A stretch of DNA of 7,414 nucleotides from Sulfurimonas sp. (GTDB lineage: Bacteria; Campylobacterota; Campylobacteria; Campylobacterales; Sulfurimonadaceae): NCBI GenBank assembly GCA_027063215.1, contig JAMOSE010000149.1, forward strand, positions 1 to 7,414, given 5' to 3'. Under the pieces are notes generated by a model. It did no database searches, had not been told where the DNA came from, and saw only the letters and a program-made list of their open reading frames with translations. How positions within the stretch are numbered: position 1 is the first letter of the stretch; the number at the start of each line of letters is the position of its first letter. Both the position numbers and the translations under genes were made by a program. Shown here one piece after another: positions 1-5,878 of the stretch.

Positions 1-23
1 TAGCATTTTTATAATTTTGGGCA

Positions 24-32
24 ATTATACCA
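24..32 (-). promoter_or_regulatory. Extended -10 promoter facing out of the left edge
   Basis: Read on the minus strand, this site is TGGTATAAT, a perfect TATAAT hexamer with the extended-10 TG motif, preceded by a T-rich run. It lies about 20 bp past the lspA stop codon and points away from lspA, so it probably drives a gene beyond the window. No good -35 box is seen at 17 bp, which is normal for campylobacterotal sigma-70 promoters. A weak inverted repeat (TTTTGG at 15-20 with CCAAAA at 30-35) overlaps it. That repeat is too short to call a terminator. Confidence 0.5.
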
Positions 33-51
33 AAAATGTACTTTGTTCTTA

Positions 52-507
52 TTAATTTTTACACAACTGTGGTTTAAAGTTTAATATTAGAAGCCAAACA
101 ACCGCTAAGTCAATCATAACATCTGCAAAATTAAAGACTGCAAAATTAAATCCGCAATGCCAATAGACCATATCCACAACACCCTCATGAATAAAACGAT
201 CATAAATATTTGAAAAAGCTCCTCCAAGAAGAATACCAATAGGGAAAGCATAGCAAATCTTATTCATATAGATAACATAAGCCAATACACCAAATACTAA
301 AACCAATTGAATATATTTAAGATACTCCTGTAAAAAAGCAAACATTGAAAAAGCAACACCTTTGTTATATACAAGAATTAAATCTATACATTGTGTATAG
401 TAACGAAAACCATCCACAAACAAAGATTTAATATTCTGATCTATTACAAATATACCCGCAAGTGCAAAAAATAATATTGCCAATAGTCGTAATGTATGAT
501 TAGTCAT
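52..507 (-). CDS. lspA: Lipoprotein signal peptidase (signal peptidase II)
   Basis: This 151-aa integral membrane aspartic protease removes the signal peptide from diacylglyceryl-modified prolipoproteins in the inner membrane. Visible family motifs are YNKGVAFSM (residues 47-55), GGAFSNIYDR (95-104), VVDM (110-113) and FNFAD (125-129). By comparison with the family, the catalytic aspartates should be D112 and D129. The usual GGAxGN motif reads GGAFSN here, a small deviation. Hydrophobic segments at about 7-24, 64-81, 85-100 and 128-146 match the four-helix topology. The ATG overlaps the last 8 nt of glmM in another frame and has no Shine-Dalgarno sequence (AAAAAAGCACTCA precedes it), so translation is probably coupled to glmM termination. 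The family is clear. The length is slightly short but complete. Confidence 0.95.
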   Translation of the reverse strand: MTNHTLRLLAILFFALAGIFVIDQNIKSLFVDGFRYYTQCIDLILVYNKGVAFSMFAFLQEYLKYIQLVLVFGVLAYVIYMNKICYAFPIGILLGGAFSNIYDRFIHEGVVDMVYWHCGFNFAVFNFADVMIDLAVVWLLILNFKPQLCKN

Positions 508-1840
508 TGAGTGCTTTTTTAAAAAAACTTACTAATTCATCCATTTTTGTATGCATCAATTTGGCATCCTTGGCTTCAAGCAGTAGGCGTAATTTATTTT
601 CCGTTCCTGAATATCTAATAAGATGACGCATATCACATGACTCAATTTTTGAAAGTAAAGCAGACAATCCATCAAGTGTATCTAAGGGTTTTTTTACCTG
701 CACATTAACATTTACCAAAGTTTGAGGATAAAGTGAAAAAGGACGTAAAACTGCCGAAGCAGATTTTTCTTTGGCAATAATTAAAGAGAGTACTTGCAAT
801 GCAGCAACGAGACCATCTCCCGTTTTTGCAAAATCATGCATTATAATATGCCCACTCTGCTCACCACCAAAGTTGATCCCTTTCTCTTTCATCACCTCAA
901 GTACATTTTTATCACCAACATCACAACGATAAAGATTTAATCCATGCTCTTGCAGATAATCTCCAAGTGCTGCATTGCTCATAACAGTAGCAACAATACC
1001 TTTGCCTTTTAACATATTTTGCTCATGAAGATAAACACCAAGCGCACCTAAAAGTTGATCTCCATCAACCATCTCCCCTTTTTCATCCACAACAACCAAT
1101 CTATCCGCATCCCCATCTAAAGCAATTCCAAGATCAGCACGATATTTTATAACATTATTGCAAAGCTCTTTTGTATGCAATGCACCACACCCTTCATTGA
1201 TATTAAAACCATCAGGCTTGTCATGCAATACTATTACTTCCGCACCTAACTCTTCTAAGACGGTAGGACCAACTTTATACGCTGCTCCATTTGCAGTATC
1301 TAACACTATACGCATTCCTTGAAGAGTCATATTTACAGGAAATGAATTTTTCAGCTGTACGATATAACGACCAATAACATCATCAATTCTTTTTGCTTTT
1401 CCTATCTTTTTACCCATTGCCTGCGATTCATGAAGTTTTTCTTCATCATTATAGATAGATTCTATCTCTGCTTCAACACTTGATGGAAATTTATTTCCAT
1501 GTGCATCAAAAAGCTTTATCCCGTTATCTTCAAAAGAGTTATGTGAAGCTGAAATCATTATACCTGCATCACAACGCACATTTTCTGTAATAAAAGCGAT
1601 AGCAGGTGTCGGCATTGGACCTACTTGAACCACATCATAGCCAACAGCGGTTAAACCACTTACAATGGCATTTTCAATCATATATCCACTTCTGCGTGTG
1701 TCTTTTCCTACAAGTATTTTTTTTGTTACAACACTCTTATGTAAATAGATACCAAGAGCCATAGCAACTTTCATTGCCATCTCTGCAGTTAAAAATTTTC
1801 CAGCTTCACCACGAACACCATCTGTTCCAAATAACTTCAT
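500..1840 (-). CDS. glmM: Phosphoglucosamine mutase
   Basis: GlmM interconverts glucosamine-6-phosphate and glucosamine-1-phosphate, the step before GlmU makes UDP-GlcNAc for peptidoglycan and lipopolysaccharide. It is a cytosolic alpha-D-phosphohexomutase. The 446 aa match the family length. The start KLFGTDGVRG is the typical N-terminus. ISASHNSFEDNGIK (96-109) carries the phosphoserine S99. DGDADR (242-247) is the metal-binding loop, GGEQSGH (325-331) the sugar-binding loop, and RYSGTEN (409-415) the phosphate-binding loop. Having GEQSGH and SASHN together favours GlmM over phosphomannomutase. GGGGAT lies 5-9 nt before the ATG as a Shine-Dalgarno sequence. It is first in a two-gene operon with lspA. 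Only 44 bp separate its ATG from a MITE-like element, so its promoter may lie inside that element's end. Confidence 0.97.
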   Translation of the reverse strand: MKLFGTDGVRGEAGKFLTAEMAMKVAMALGIYLHKSVVTKKILVGKDTRRSGYMIENAIVSGLTAVGYDVVQVGPMPTPAIAFITENVRCDAGIMISASHNSFEDNGIKLFDAHGNKFPSSVEAEIESIYNDEEKLHESQAMGKKIGKAKRIDDVIGRYIVQLKNSFPVNMTLQGMRIVLDTANGAAYKVGPTVLEELGAEVIVLHDKPDGFNINEGCGALHTKELCNNVIKYRADLGIALDGDADRLVVVDEKGEMVDGDQLLGALGVYLHEQNMLKGKGIVATVMSNAALGDYLQEHGLNLYRCDVGDKNVLEVMKEKGINFGGEQSGHIIMHDFAKTGDGLVAALQVLSLIIAKEKSASAVLRPFSLYPQTLVNVNVQVKKPLDTLDGLSALLSKIESCDMRHLIRYSGTENKLRLLLEAKDAKLMHTKMDELVSFFKKALND

Positions 1841-1884
1841 TCTATCCCCAATAACATATCCAAATTATTTTTATTGCTATTTTA

Positions 1885-1910
1885 AGTGCCAGATCATAAT
1901 AAATGTCATA
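1885..1910 (+). repeat. Left terminal inverted repeat of the MITE-like element
   Basis: This 26-bp arm is the exact reverse complement of 2125-2150. Read outward toward glmM it contains TATGAT (1893-1898, minus strand), a 5-of-6 match to a -10 box. Confidence 0.9.
1893..1898 (-). promoter_or_regulatory. Possible -10 box for glmM-lspA inside the element's left end
   Basis: On the minus strand the left inverted repeat reads TATGAT, one base from TATAAT, 52 bp upstream of the glmM ATG. Transcription from it would give a leader of about 45 nt. The 44 bp between the element and glmM hold no better -10 candidate at a useful distance. No convincing -35 is seen. This is an inference from sequence only. 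Confidence 0.28.
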
Positions 1911-2124
1911 TTTAACAATTTTTAAAAGGTTTAGTTTCAAGGCGAACTTTTGTTGATGATACGAGTATCATTAAGGAAAGTTCAACGTAGAAAATGAGCC
2001 TTTTAAAAGTTGCCCTTCGGGTGAAAAGAGAAGTCACAAGCTGACTGCGTTAAAAGTTCTTAAAACTACCAGTAGTTCTTTCAAACTTTTGCCTTGCATC
2101 TTATAACTTCTCTTTTCATTAAAT

Positions 2125-2150
2125 TATGACATTTATTATGATCTGGCACT
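2125..2150 (-). repeat. Right terminal inverted repeat of the MITE-like element
   Basis: This is the exact reverse complement of 1885-1910. It carries the same outward-facing TATGAT (2137-2142, plus strand), now pointing toward rpsT. Confidence 0.9.
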
Positions 2151-2209
2151 TATAACGCAAATTTGGCATATTTTACCACTCTTTAACTTAATTTTAATTA
2201 TTTTTAAGG

Positions 2210-2215
2210 TAATAT
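2210..2215 (+). promoter_or_regulatory. Probable -10 box of the rpsT-prfA operon
   Basis: TAATAT sits 33 bp before the rpsT ATG after a strongly T-rich stretch (2182-2205), the usual look of campylobacterotal housekeeping promoters without a -35 box. The predicted start near 2222 gives a leader of about 27 nt that includes the Shine-Dalgarno AAGGA at 2235-2239. Confidence 0.5.
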
Positions 2216-2248
2216 TGCGCACTTAAATTCCAAAAAGGACACATTAAT

Positions 2249-2509
2249 ATGGCAAATCACAAGTCATCAATTAAGAGAATTCGCCAGACTATCGTTCGTA
2301 CAGAACGTAATCGTTTCTATAGAACTCGTCTTAAAAATATTGTAAAAGCAGTACGTTCAGCAATCGAAGCTGGTAACAAAGAAGAAGCACAAGCAGCATT
2401 CAAAATCGCTAACAAACAAATTCATAAATTTGTTAGTAAAGGTATCCTTAAAAAAGAGACTGCCGCTAGAAAAGTAAGCCGTCTTCACAAAGCTGTAAAC
2501 GCACTGTAA
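2249..2509 (+). CDS. rpsT: 30S ribosomal protein S20
   Basis: S20 binds 16S rRNA early in assembly of the small subunit. The 86-aa product starts MANHKSSIKRIRQ, the standard S20 N-terminus. It is rich in Lys and Arg, with long helices (about 5-45 and 48-83) separated by a turn, and its length is normal for the family. A clear Shine-Dalgarno AAGGA lies 9 nt before the ATG. It is the first gene of an operon with prfA, whose ATG follows 13 nt after the stop codon. The sequence upstream up to 2150 is the MITE-like element, which leaves about 98 bp for its own promoter. Confidence 0.97.
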   Translation: MANHKSSIKRIRQTIVRTERNRFYRTRLKNIVKAVRSAIEAGNKEEAQAAFKIANKQIHKFVSKGILKKETAARKVSRLHKAVNAL

Positions 2510-2510
2510 G

Positions 2511-2530
2511 GCTAACAGTATAATGTTAGC
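2511..2530 (+). promoter_or_regulatory. Small hairpin across the prfA start codon
   Basis: GCTAAC (2511-2516) and GTTAGC (2525-2530) are perfect inverted repeats with an 8-nt loop, AGTATAAT. The prfA ATG (2523-2525) spans the loop and the first stem base. The AAGG Shine-Dalgarno (2508-2511) overlaps the foot of the stem and the rpsT stop codon. A six-pair stem is modest, so a role in limiting free initiation and coupling prfA to rpsT translation is only an inference. Confidence 0.35.
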
Positions 2531-3590
2531 AGATAAACTTACCCCGTTTATCAACCGCTATAATGAGCTTAGCGAACTGCTAAGCTCACCTGATATCACC
2601 TCTGACATCAAAAAGATGACAGAACTCTCCAAAGAACAATCTTCTCTCTTACCAATTGTTGAAAAAGCAAAAGAGTATAAAACACTTATTCAAGAGATTA
2701 GCGAATCAAAAGAGATGCTAAGCGATCCTGAAATGAGTGATATGGCAAAAGAGGAGCTCAAAGAGCTAGAACCTCAAGTATCGCAACTTGAAGAAGATAT
2801 TAAAATGCTTCTGCTTCCAAAAGATCCGAATGATGATCGTAATATTATCGTTGAGCTTCGTGCCGGAGCTGGTGGTGATGAAGCAGCGATCTTTGTAGGC
2901 GATCTTTTTGGTGCCTATACTCGCTATGCTGATCTCAAAGGTTGGAAAATTGAAATCATGAGCACATCACCAAGTGATGCAGGTGGTTACAAAGAAGTTA
3001 TTGCTCTCATCAAAGGTGAACAGGTTTACAGTCGGTTGAAATATGAAGGAGGAACACACAGAGTACAGCGTGTTCCTCAAACAGAAAGCCAAGGGCGTGT
3101 CCATACATCAGCTATTACAGTTGCTGTTATGCCTGAGGTTGATGATGTTGAGATCGAAATTAATGAAAATGATCTTAAAATTGATGTTATGCGATCGAGT
3201 GGTTGTGGTGGACAATCAGTAAATACTACCGATTCAGCGGTTCGTATCACACACTTGCCTTCAGGCATTGTAGTAACAAACCAGGATCAAAAATCGCAAC
3301 ATAAAAACCGTGAAAAAGCTATGAAAGTCTTAAAAGCTCGTCTTTTTGATCTTCAAATGCAAGAACAACAATCAGAAAATGCTGCAGAACGTGCAGCACA
3401 GGTTGGAACAGGTGATCGAAGTGGTCGTATTCGAACATACAACTACCCGCAAAACCGTATTTCAGATCACAGAATTAACTTAACGCTCTATCGTCTTAAC
3501 GAAATTATGAGTGGTGGTCTTCTTGATGAGATCATTGAACCGCTTATTGCTGATCATCAAGCAAAAATTGTAGAAGCTGCAGGACTCTAA
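2523..3590 (+). CDS. prfA: Peptide chain release factor 1
   Basis: RF1 reads UAA and UAG stop codons in the ribosomal A site and triggers hydrolysis of the peptidyl-tRNA. The 355 aa match the family length. An N-terminal helical, partly coiled region spans about 1-100. The codon-recognition region contains RVPQTESQGR (183-192), whose PxT tripeptide (185-187) marks RF1, where RF2 would have SPF. The catalytic GGQ is at 229-231 within SSGCGGQSVNTTDSAVR, the glutamine normally methylated by PrmC. The segment GDRSGRIRTYNYPQNRISDHR (297-317) is also typical. It is co-transcribed with rpsT. Its AAGG ribosome site overlaps the rpsT stop codon, 11 nt from the ATG. It converges on dapF with 24 nt between stop codons and no classical terminator; AGGACT-CTA-AGTCCT (3581-3595) is a 6-bp hairpin over the stop codon without a T tract. 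Confidence 0.97.
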   Translation: MLADKLTPFINRYNELSELLSSPDITSDIKKMTELSKEQSSLLPIVEKAKEYKTLIQEISESKEMLSDPEMSDMAKEELKELEPQVSQLEEDIKMLLLPKDPNDDRNIIVELRAGAGGDEAAIFVGDLFGAYTRYADLKGWKIEIMSTSPSDAGGYKEVIALIKGEQVYSRLKYEGGTHRVQRVPQTESQGRVHTSAITVAVMPEVDDVEIEINENDLKIDVMRSSGCGGQSVNTTDSAVRITHLPSGIVVTNQDQKSQHKNREKAMKVLKARLFDLQMQEQQSENAAERAAQVGTGDRSGRIRTYNYPQNRISDHRINLTLYRLNEIMSGGLLDEIIEPLIADHQAKIVEAAGL

Positions 3591-3614
3591 GTCCTACACC
3601 TCTCTACATAAAAC

Positions 3615-4379
3615 CTAAACTTCCCACTCCGTTTCAAAAGTTTTTTTCACACGCCCTTTAAAAGTAATCGTTCTTTCATTCATCCCAATATAAAGCGTAT
3701 CACCACTTGTAGGATAGACTTCAATATTGTTTTTTACTTTGCCCTCTTTATAAGCTCTGTAAAAACAGGCTGACATTCCTGTTCCACAAGCAAGCGTTTC
3801 GTCCTCAACACCACGCTCATAAGTTCTCACACGCAAGTTTCCGTCACTTTGCACCTGCATAACATTCACATTGGCATTATAAATATAACGAAGCTCTCGT
3901 GCCTCTTCAATATCAAACTCTTCTATAGTGTCACTAAAACGAACTAAATGAGGAACACCGGTATTTATAAGCCACCAAGACTTTCCATTAAACTCTATAG
4001 TATCATCTAAAATCTCAGGAGGCGTTAGCTCTGAAAGTACCATCCCGCTTTTTGGAGTATTTTGTGTTACTTCCGCATGAATAACACCCGCACCTGTTAA
4101 AAAGTCCATCTTTGCAGGAGCAAGATCATTATTAAAAGCATAATGTGCACAGGCACGACTCCCGTTCCCACACATATCTGCATGACTTCCATCAGAGTTA
4201 TAAAATTCCCACTCAAAATCATATTCTAAGTGAGGTACAATCACAATAAGTCCATCAGCGCCAACGCCCTCTTGACGATGACAAAGCTCACGAGCTAACA
4301 CACTTCTATTTTGTTTGTTAGTATCATGAAATATAACAAAATCATTTCCATTGGCACTGTATTTTGCAACTCTCATCAT
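3615..4379 (-). CDS. dapF: Diaminopimelate epimerase
   Basis: DapF converts LL- to meso-diaminopimelate, the precursor of lysine and of the peptidoglycan cross-link, using two cysteines and no cofactor. The N-terminal YSANGNDFVIF (7-17) and the two catalytic motifs are present: ADMCGNGSRACAHY (67-80, C70) and ERGVEDETLACGTGMSA (188-204, C198). At 254 aa it is somewhat shorter than the 274 aa of the enterobacterial protein but keeps both pseudo-symmetric halves. Two ATGs stand in tandem. The Shine-Dalgarno AGGAG (4383-4387) is 3 nt from the first and 6 nt from the second, so translation more likely starts at 4376, giving 253 aa. The Shine-Dalgarno overlaps the coaE stop codon (TAGGAG), and the gap to coaE is 6 nt. 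It is the last gene of a three-gene operon. Confidence 0.96.
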   Translation of the reverse strand: MMRVAKYSANGNDFVIFHDTNKQNRSVLARELCHRQEGVGADGLIVIVPHLEYDFEWEFYNSDGSHADMCGNGSRACAHYAFNNDLAPAKMDFLTGAGVIHAEVTQNTPKSGMVLSELTPPEILDDTIEFNGKSWWLINTGVPHLVRFSDTIEEFDIEEARELRYIYNANVNVMQVQSDGNLRVRTYERGVEDETLACGTGMSACFYRAYKEGKVKNNIEVYPTSGDTLYIGMNERTITFKGRVKKTFETEWEV

Positions 4380-4385
4380 TAGCTC

Positions 4386-4982
4386 CTATTTATTATATAT
4401 CTTTTTAATCTTCTCTACAAAAAGCTCTACCTCATTTTGAAGATGCTTGAGGTTTTTAGAGTTATCAATCACCCATGTTGCACGATCACGTTTTTCATCA
4501 ATGGGAAGTTGCGAAGCAATACGTTTGAGCGACTCCTCTTTAGAGTAGCCGTTTCTTTTCATAAATCGTTCAAGCTGAATCTCTTGTGGGGTATAAACAA
4601 CAACACTCTCTTTTATAGGATAATTGCTATTTTCAAAAAAGAGAGGAATATCAATAAGATAAGGGAATTTAAAAGTGTCTTGTTTTTCACTCTGCTGTTG
4701 GATCTCTGCTTTTATCTTTGGATGCAGATACTCTTCGAGCTTTTTCTTTGCATTTTCATGAGAAAAAATAAAAGAACCGAGTTTAGCGCGATCAACTTTT
4801 GCATTGGTAATATACTCAGTTCCAAAAGTCTCAGCTACCCATTGCACAGAGTTATCTAAAATTTTATGGGAAATACTATCTGCATCAATAACCCGCATTC
4901 CATTGAGTGCAAGCAATGATGCAACAGTACTTTTTCCTGTCGCAATAGATCCCGTCAGTGCGATAGCATACTCATAAGCCAT
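4386..4982 (-). CDS. coaE: Dephospho-CoA kinase
   Basis: CoaE phosphorylates the ribose 3'-hydroxyl of dephospho-CoA with ATP, the last step of coenzyme A synthesis. The 198-aa product has the P-loop GSIATGKST (11-19), DADSISHKIL (33-42), HPKIKAEI (86-93), PLFFEN and the C-terminal RIASQLPIDEKRDRATWVIDNS with the family's EK...VIDN pattern. Length is normal. Its ATG shares one base with the upstream stop codon (TAATG), and the best Shine-Dalgarno, AAGG, is distant, so translation is probably coupled to the upstream SpeE-like gene. As I recall, coaE also lies next to a spermidine synthase gene in Helicobacter pylori, which would support an old neighbourhood. Confidence 0.95.
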   Translation of the reverse strand: MAYEYAIALTGSIATGKSTVASLLALNGMRVIDADSISHKILDNSVQWVAETFGTEYITNAKVDRAKLGSFIFSHENAKKKLEEYLHPKIKAEIQQQSEKQDTFKFPYLIDIPLFFENSNYPIKESVVVYTPQEIQLERFMKRNGYSKEESLKRIASQLPIDEKRDRATWVIDNSKNLKHLQNEVELFVEKIKKIYNK

Positions 4983-5530
4983 TAGTTTTTAATAATACCC
5001 TTATAAGCTCTACGAACATTATTCCCCATAGCAAATGCAGCAGGATGCACATCTGAGTTATAGTACTCTAAATTATCAAGCATATCAGCACGCTGCAAAA
5101 TAATATCTGCCGTTGGATGATACTCTTTAGAAGCTAAAAGTGCCATTTCACAGTTTCCAAGTTGATACGGCATTACAATTTTTGCATATTTACCTAAAAT
5201 ACTCATTAATGTTTTATTTTCATCTTCATTTTCAAGTGCGCTTATTGGCATAACAACAAGCCCTTTGTCATTTAAAACACGATTTATATGTGCCAAAACT
5301 GCAGCATCACGCTCAAGCTCACAGATAACGACATCATATGCACCATCTTGCACTTCACGTAAAGCATTTGCATCTGCTGAAATTACATCACAACTGATAT
5401 CATCAATATGTTTTTGAACTTCTCCAACTAAAGATGCTGCATCGCTACTGATAATGAGTACATTATTTGGCTCTTTGTGTGTACAGAGTGGTACTTGCAC
5501 CATCATTTCATTGTATCTATAATCTTTCAT
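4982..5530 (-). CDS. Short, degenerate spermidine-synthase-like protein
   Basis: The 182-aa product resembles the Rossmann part of spermidine synthase (SpeE), which transfers an aminopropyl group from decarboxylated SAM to putrescine. Recognisable pieces are YNEMMVQVPLCTH (6-18), the NVLII strand (23-27), YDVVICE (65-71), GNCEMALLASK (125-135) and EYYNSDVHPAAFAM (155-168). Active SpeE is near 260-290 aa with an N-terminal beta domain. Here that domain is absent, and an in-frame TAA 15 nt before the ATG shows no hidden extension. The glycine-rich GGGDG loop reads SSDAAS (28-33). The catalytic D-S-x-D segment reads ELERD (71-75). Catalysis is therefore doubtful, though a structural or altered-substrate role is possible. 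AAGGA lies 9 nt before the ATG. It is first in an operon with coaE and dapF. Confidence 0.75.
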   Translation of the reverse strand: MKDYRYNEMMVQVPLCTHKEPNNVLIISSDAASLVGEVQKHIDDISCDVISADANALREVQDGAYDVVICELERDAAVLAHINRVLNDKGLVVMPISALENEDENKTLMSILGKYAKIVMPYQLGNCEMALLASKEYHPTADIILQRADMLDNLEYYNSDVHPAAFAMGNNVRRAYKGIIKN

Positions 5531-5554
5531 TATTTCTTTTCCTTAATTCTAATA

Positions 5555-5598
5555 AACTTATTAAGAAAAAAAAACATTTTTCATTCTCTTAATAAGTT
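5555..5598. promoter_or_regulatory. Paired CTTA-N-TAAG palindromes forming a 12-bp inverted repeat
   Basis: AACTTATTAAGA (5555-5566) and TCTTAATAAGTT (5587-5598) are perfect reverse complements separated by 20 nt, including an A9 run (5566-5574). Each arm is itself a near-palindrome, CTTATTAAG and CTTAATAAG, and their centres are 31 bp apart, about three helical turns. This looks like a double operator between divergent genes. The left copy overlaps the likely -10 area of the minus-strand operon. Alternatively the arms fold into one hairpin. No regulator is identified. Confidence 0.45.
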
Positions 5599-5643
5599 AT
5601 CAGGATTTTATCCACTTTTGGATTAATTTTACTTAATTATAGA

Positions 5644-5649
5644 TATAAT
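5644..5649 (+). promoter_or_regulatory. -10 box of the small membrane protein-purM operon
   Basis: A perfect TATAAT lies 34 bp before the ATG at 5684, with T-rich sequence upstream (5617-5640) and no well-placed -35. The expected start near 5656 gives a leader of about 28 nt. The Shine-Dalgarno AAAGG (5672-5676) lies 7 nt before the ATG. Confidence 0.6.
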
Positions 5650-5683
5650 TGCAACAAATTAATATAAATCTAAAGGTATCGAA

Positions 5684-5878
5684 ATGGATTTTAATAAAAT
5701 CAGAAAATTTTGTAGAGTTTTTCGTATTATTTTAGGAATTGCTCTTATCGCTGCTGGTATTGTAACTGGCATTGTTTGGTTCTATCTGGGTGTTATTCCA
5801 CTTATTGCAGGCATTGCGAACTTCTGCCCTCTCTGTATAATCACAAAAAAATGTGATCTACCTCAAAATCAGGAATAA
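5684..5878 (+). CDS. Small DUF2892 / YgaP-tail-like membrane protein
   Basis: This is a 64-aa protein with two hydrophobic segments (about 13-31 and 33-50) joined by a short turn. A basic N-terminus (KIRKFCRVFR) precedes them, and a polar tail carries Cys residues at 48, 51 and 57 (FCPLC...KKC). The pattern of two helices ending in G-x-x-x-x-CPL matches the DUF2892 membrane domain found alone or as the tail of YgaP rhodanese proteins. Its function in isolation is unknown to me. The CPLC pair could bind a metal or be redox active, but only CPL is typical of the family, so this is speculative. It has its own TATAAT promoter and Shine-Dalgarno, and its stop codon is 2 nt before the purM ATG, so the two are co-transcribed. 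Confidence 0.8.
   Translation: MDFNKIRKFCRVFRIILGIALIAAGIVTGIVWFYLGVIPLIAGIANFCPLCIITKKCDLPQNQE

Larger units (their letters stand above)
1885..2150. mobile_element. MITE-like element with 26-bp terminal inverted repeats and TA flanks
   Basis: The ends 1885-1910 and 2125-2150 are perfect 26-bp inverted repeats starting AGTGCCAGATCATAATAAAT. Each end is flanked outward by TA, as expected for a TA target duplication; because TA is self-complementary, the visible repeat is 28 bp (1883-1910 with 2125-2152). Inside are two further large inverted repeats: 1916-1929 with 1999-2012 (14 pairs, one G-U) and 2022-2034 with 2106-2118 (13 perfect pairs). Each encloses smaller hairpins. No open reading frame longer than about 20 codons is present, so there is no transposase. 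TA duplication with TIRs of this size resembles neisserial Correia elements and IS630/Tc1-mariner-derived MITEs. That relationship is an analogy, and I do not recognise a named family. A structured RNA gene is the alternative. Confidence 0.7.

Noticed and set aside
513..530. T7A6 run near the end of glmM (minus strand) as a programmed frameshift site fusing glmM to lspA.
   Set aside because: A -1 slip reaches TAA at once, and lspA lies in the +1 frame with its own ATG. Simple stop/start overlap explains the arrangement.
1956..2044. Tiny ORFs inside the MITE-like element (13 and 16 codons on the plus strand, overlapping at ATGA; about 21 codons on the minus strand).
   Set aside because: They are too short, lack ribosome sites and lie within hairpin arms; their sequence is explained by the inverted repeats.
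1885..2150. Interpretation of the element as an integron attC site or a CRISPR repeat.
   Set aside because: There is no integrase core-site pattern, no repeat-spacer periodicity, and the TA-flanked perfect TIRs fit a transposable element better.
3581..3595. AGGACT-CTA-AGTCCT hairpin at the prfA stop codon as a terminator.
   Set aside because: The stem is only 6 bp with a 3-nt loop and no T run; it is mentioned under prfA but not called.
4437..4859. 140-codon open frame on the plus strand opposite coaE, and similar frames opposite purM, prfA and rpsT.
   Set aside because: They are antisense shadows of clearly identified genes, with unnatural residue composition and no ribosome sites.
5840..5857. 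ATCACA-A6-TGTGAT inverted repeat resembling a CRP site.
   Set aside because: The half-sites are in the reverse order of a CRP box, and the repeat lies inside the coding sequence (I-T-K-K-C-D), so it is likely chance.
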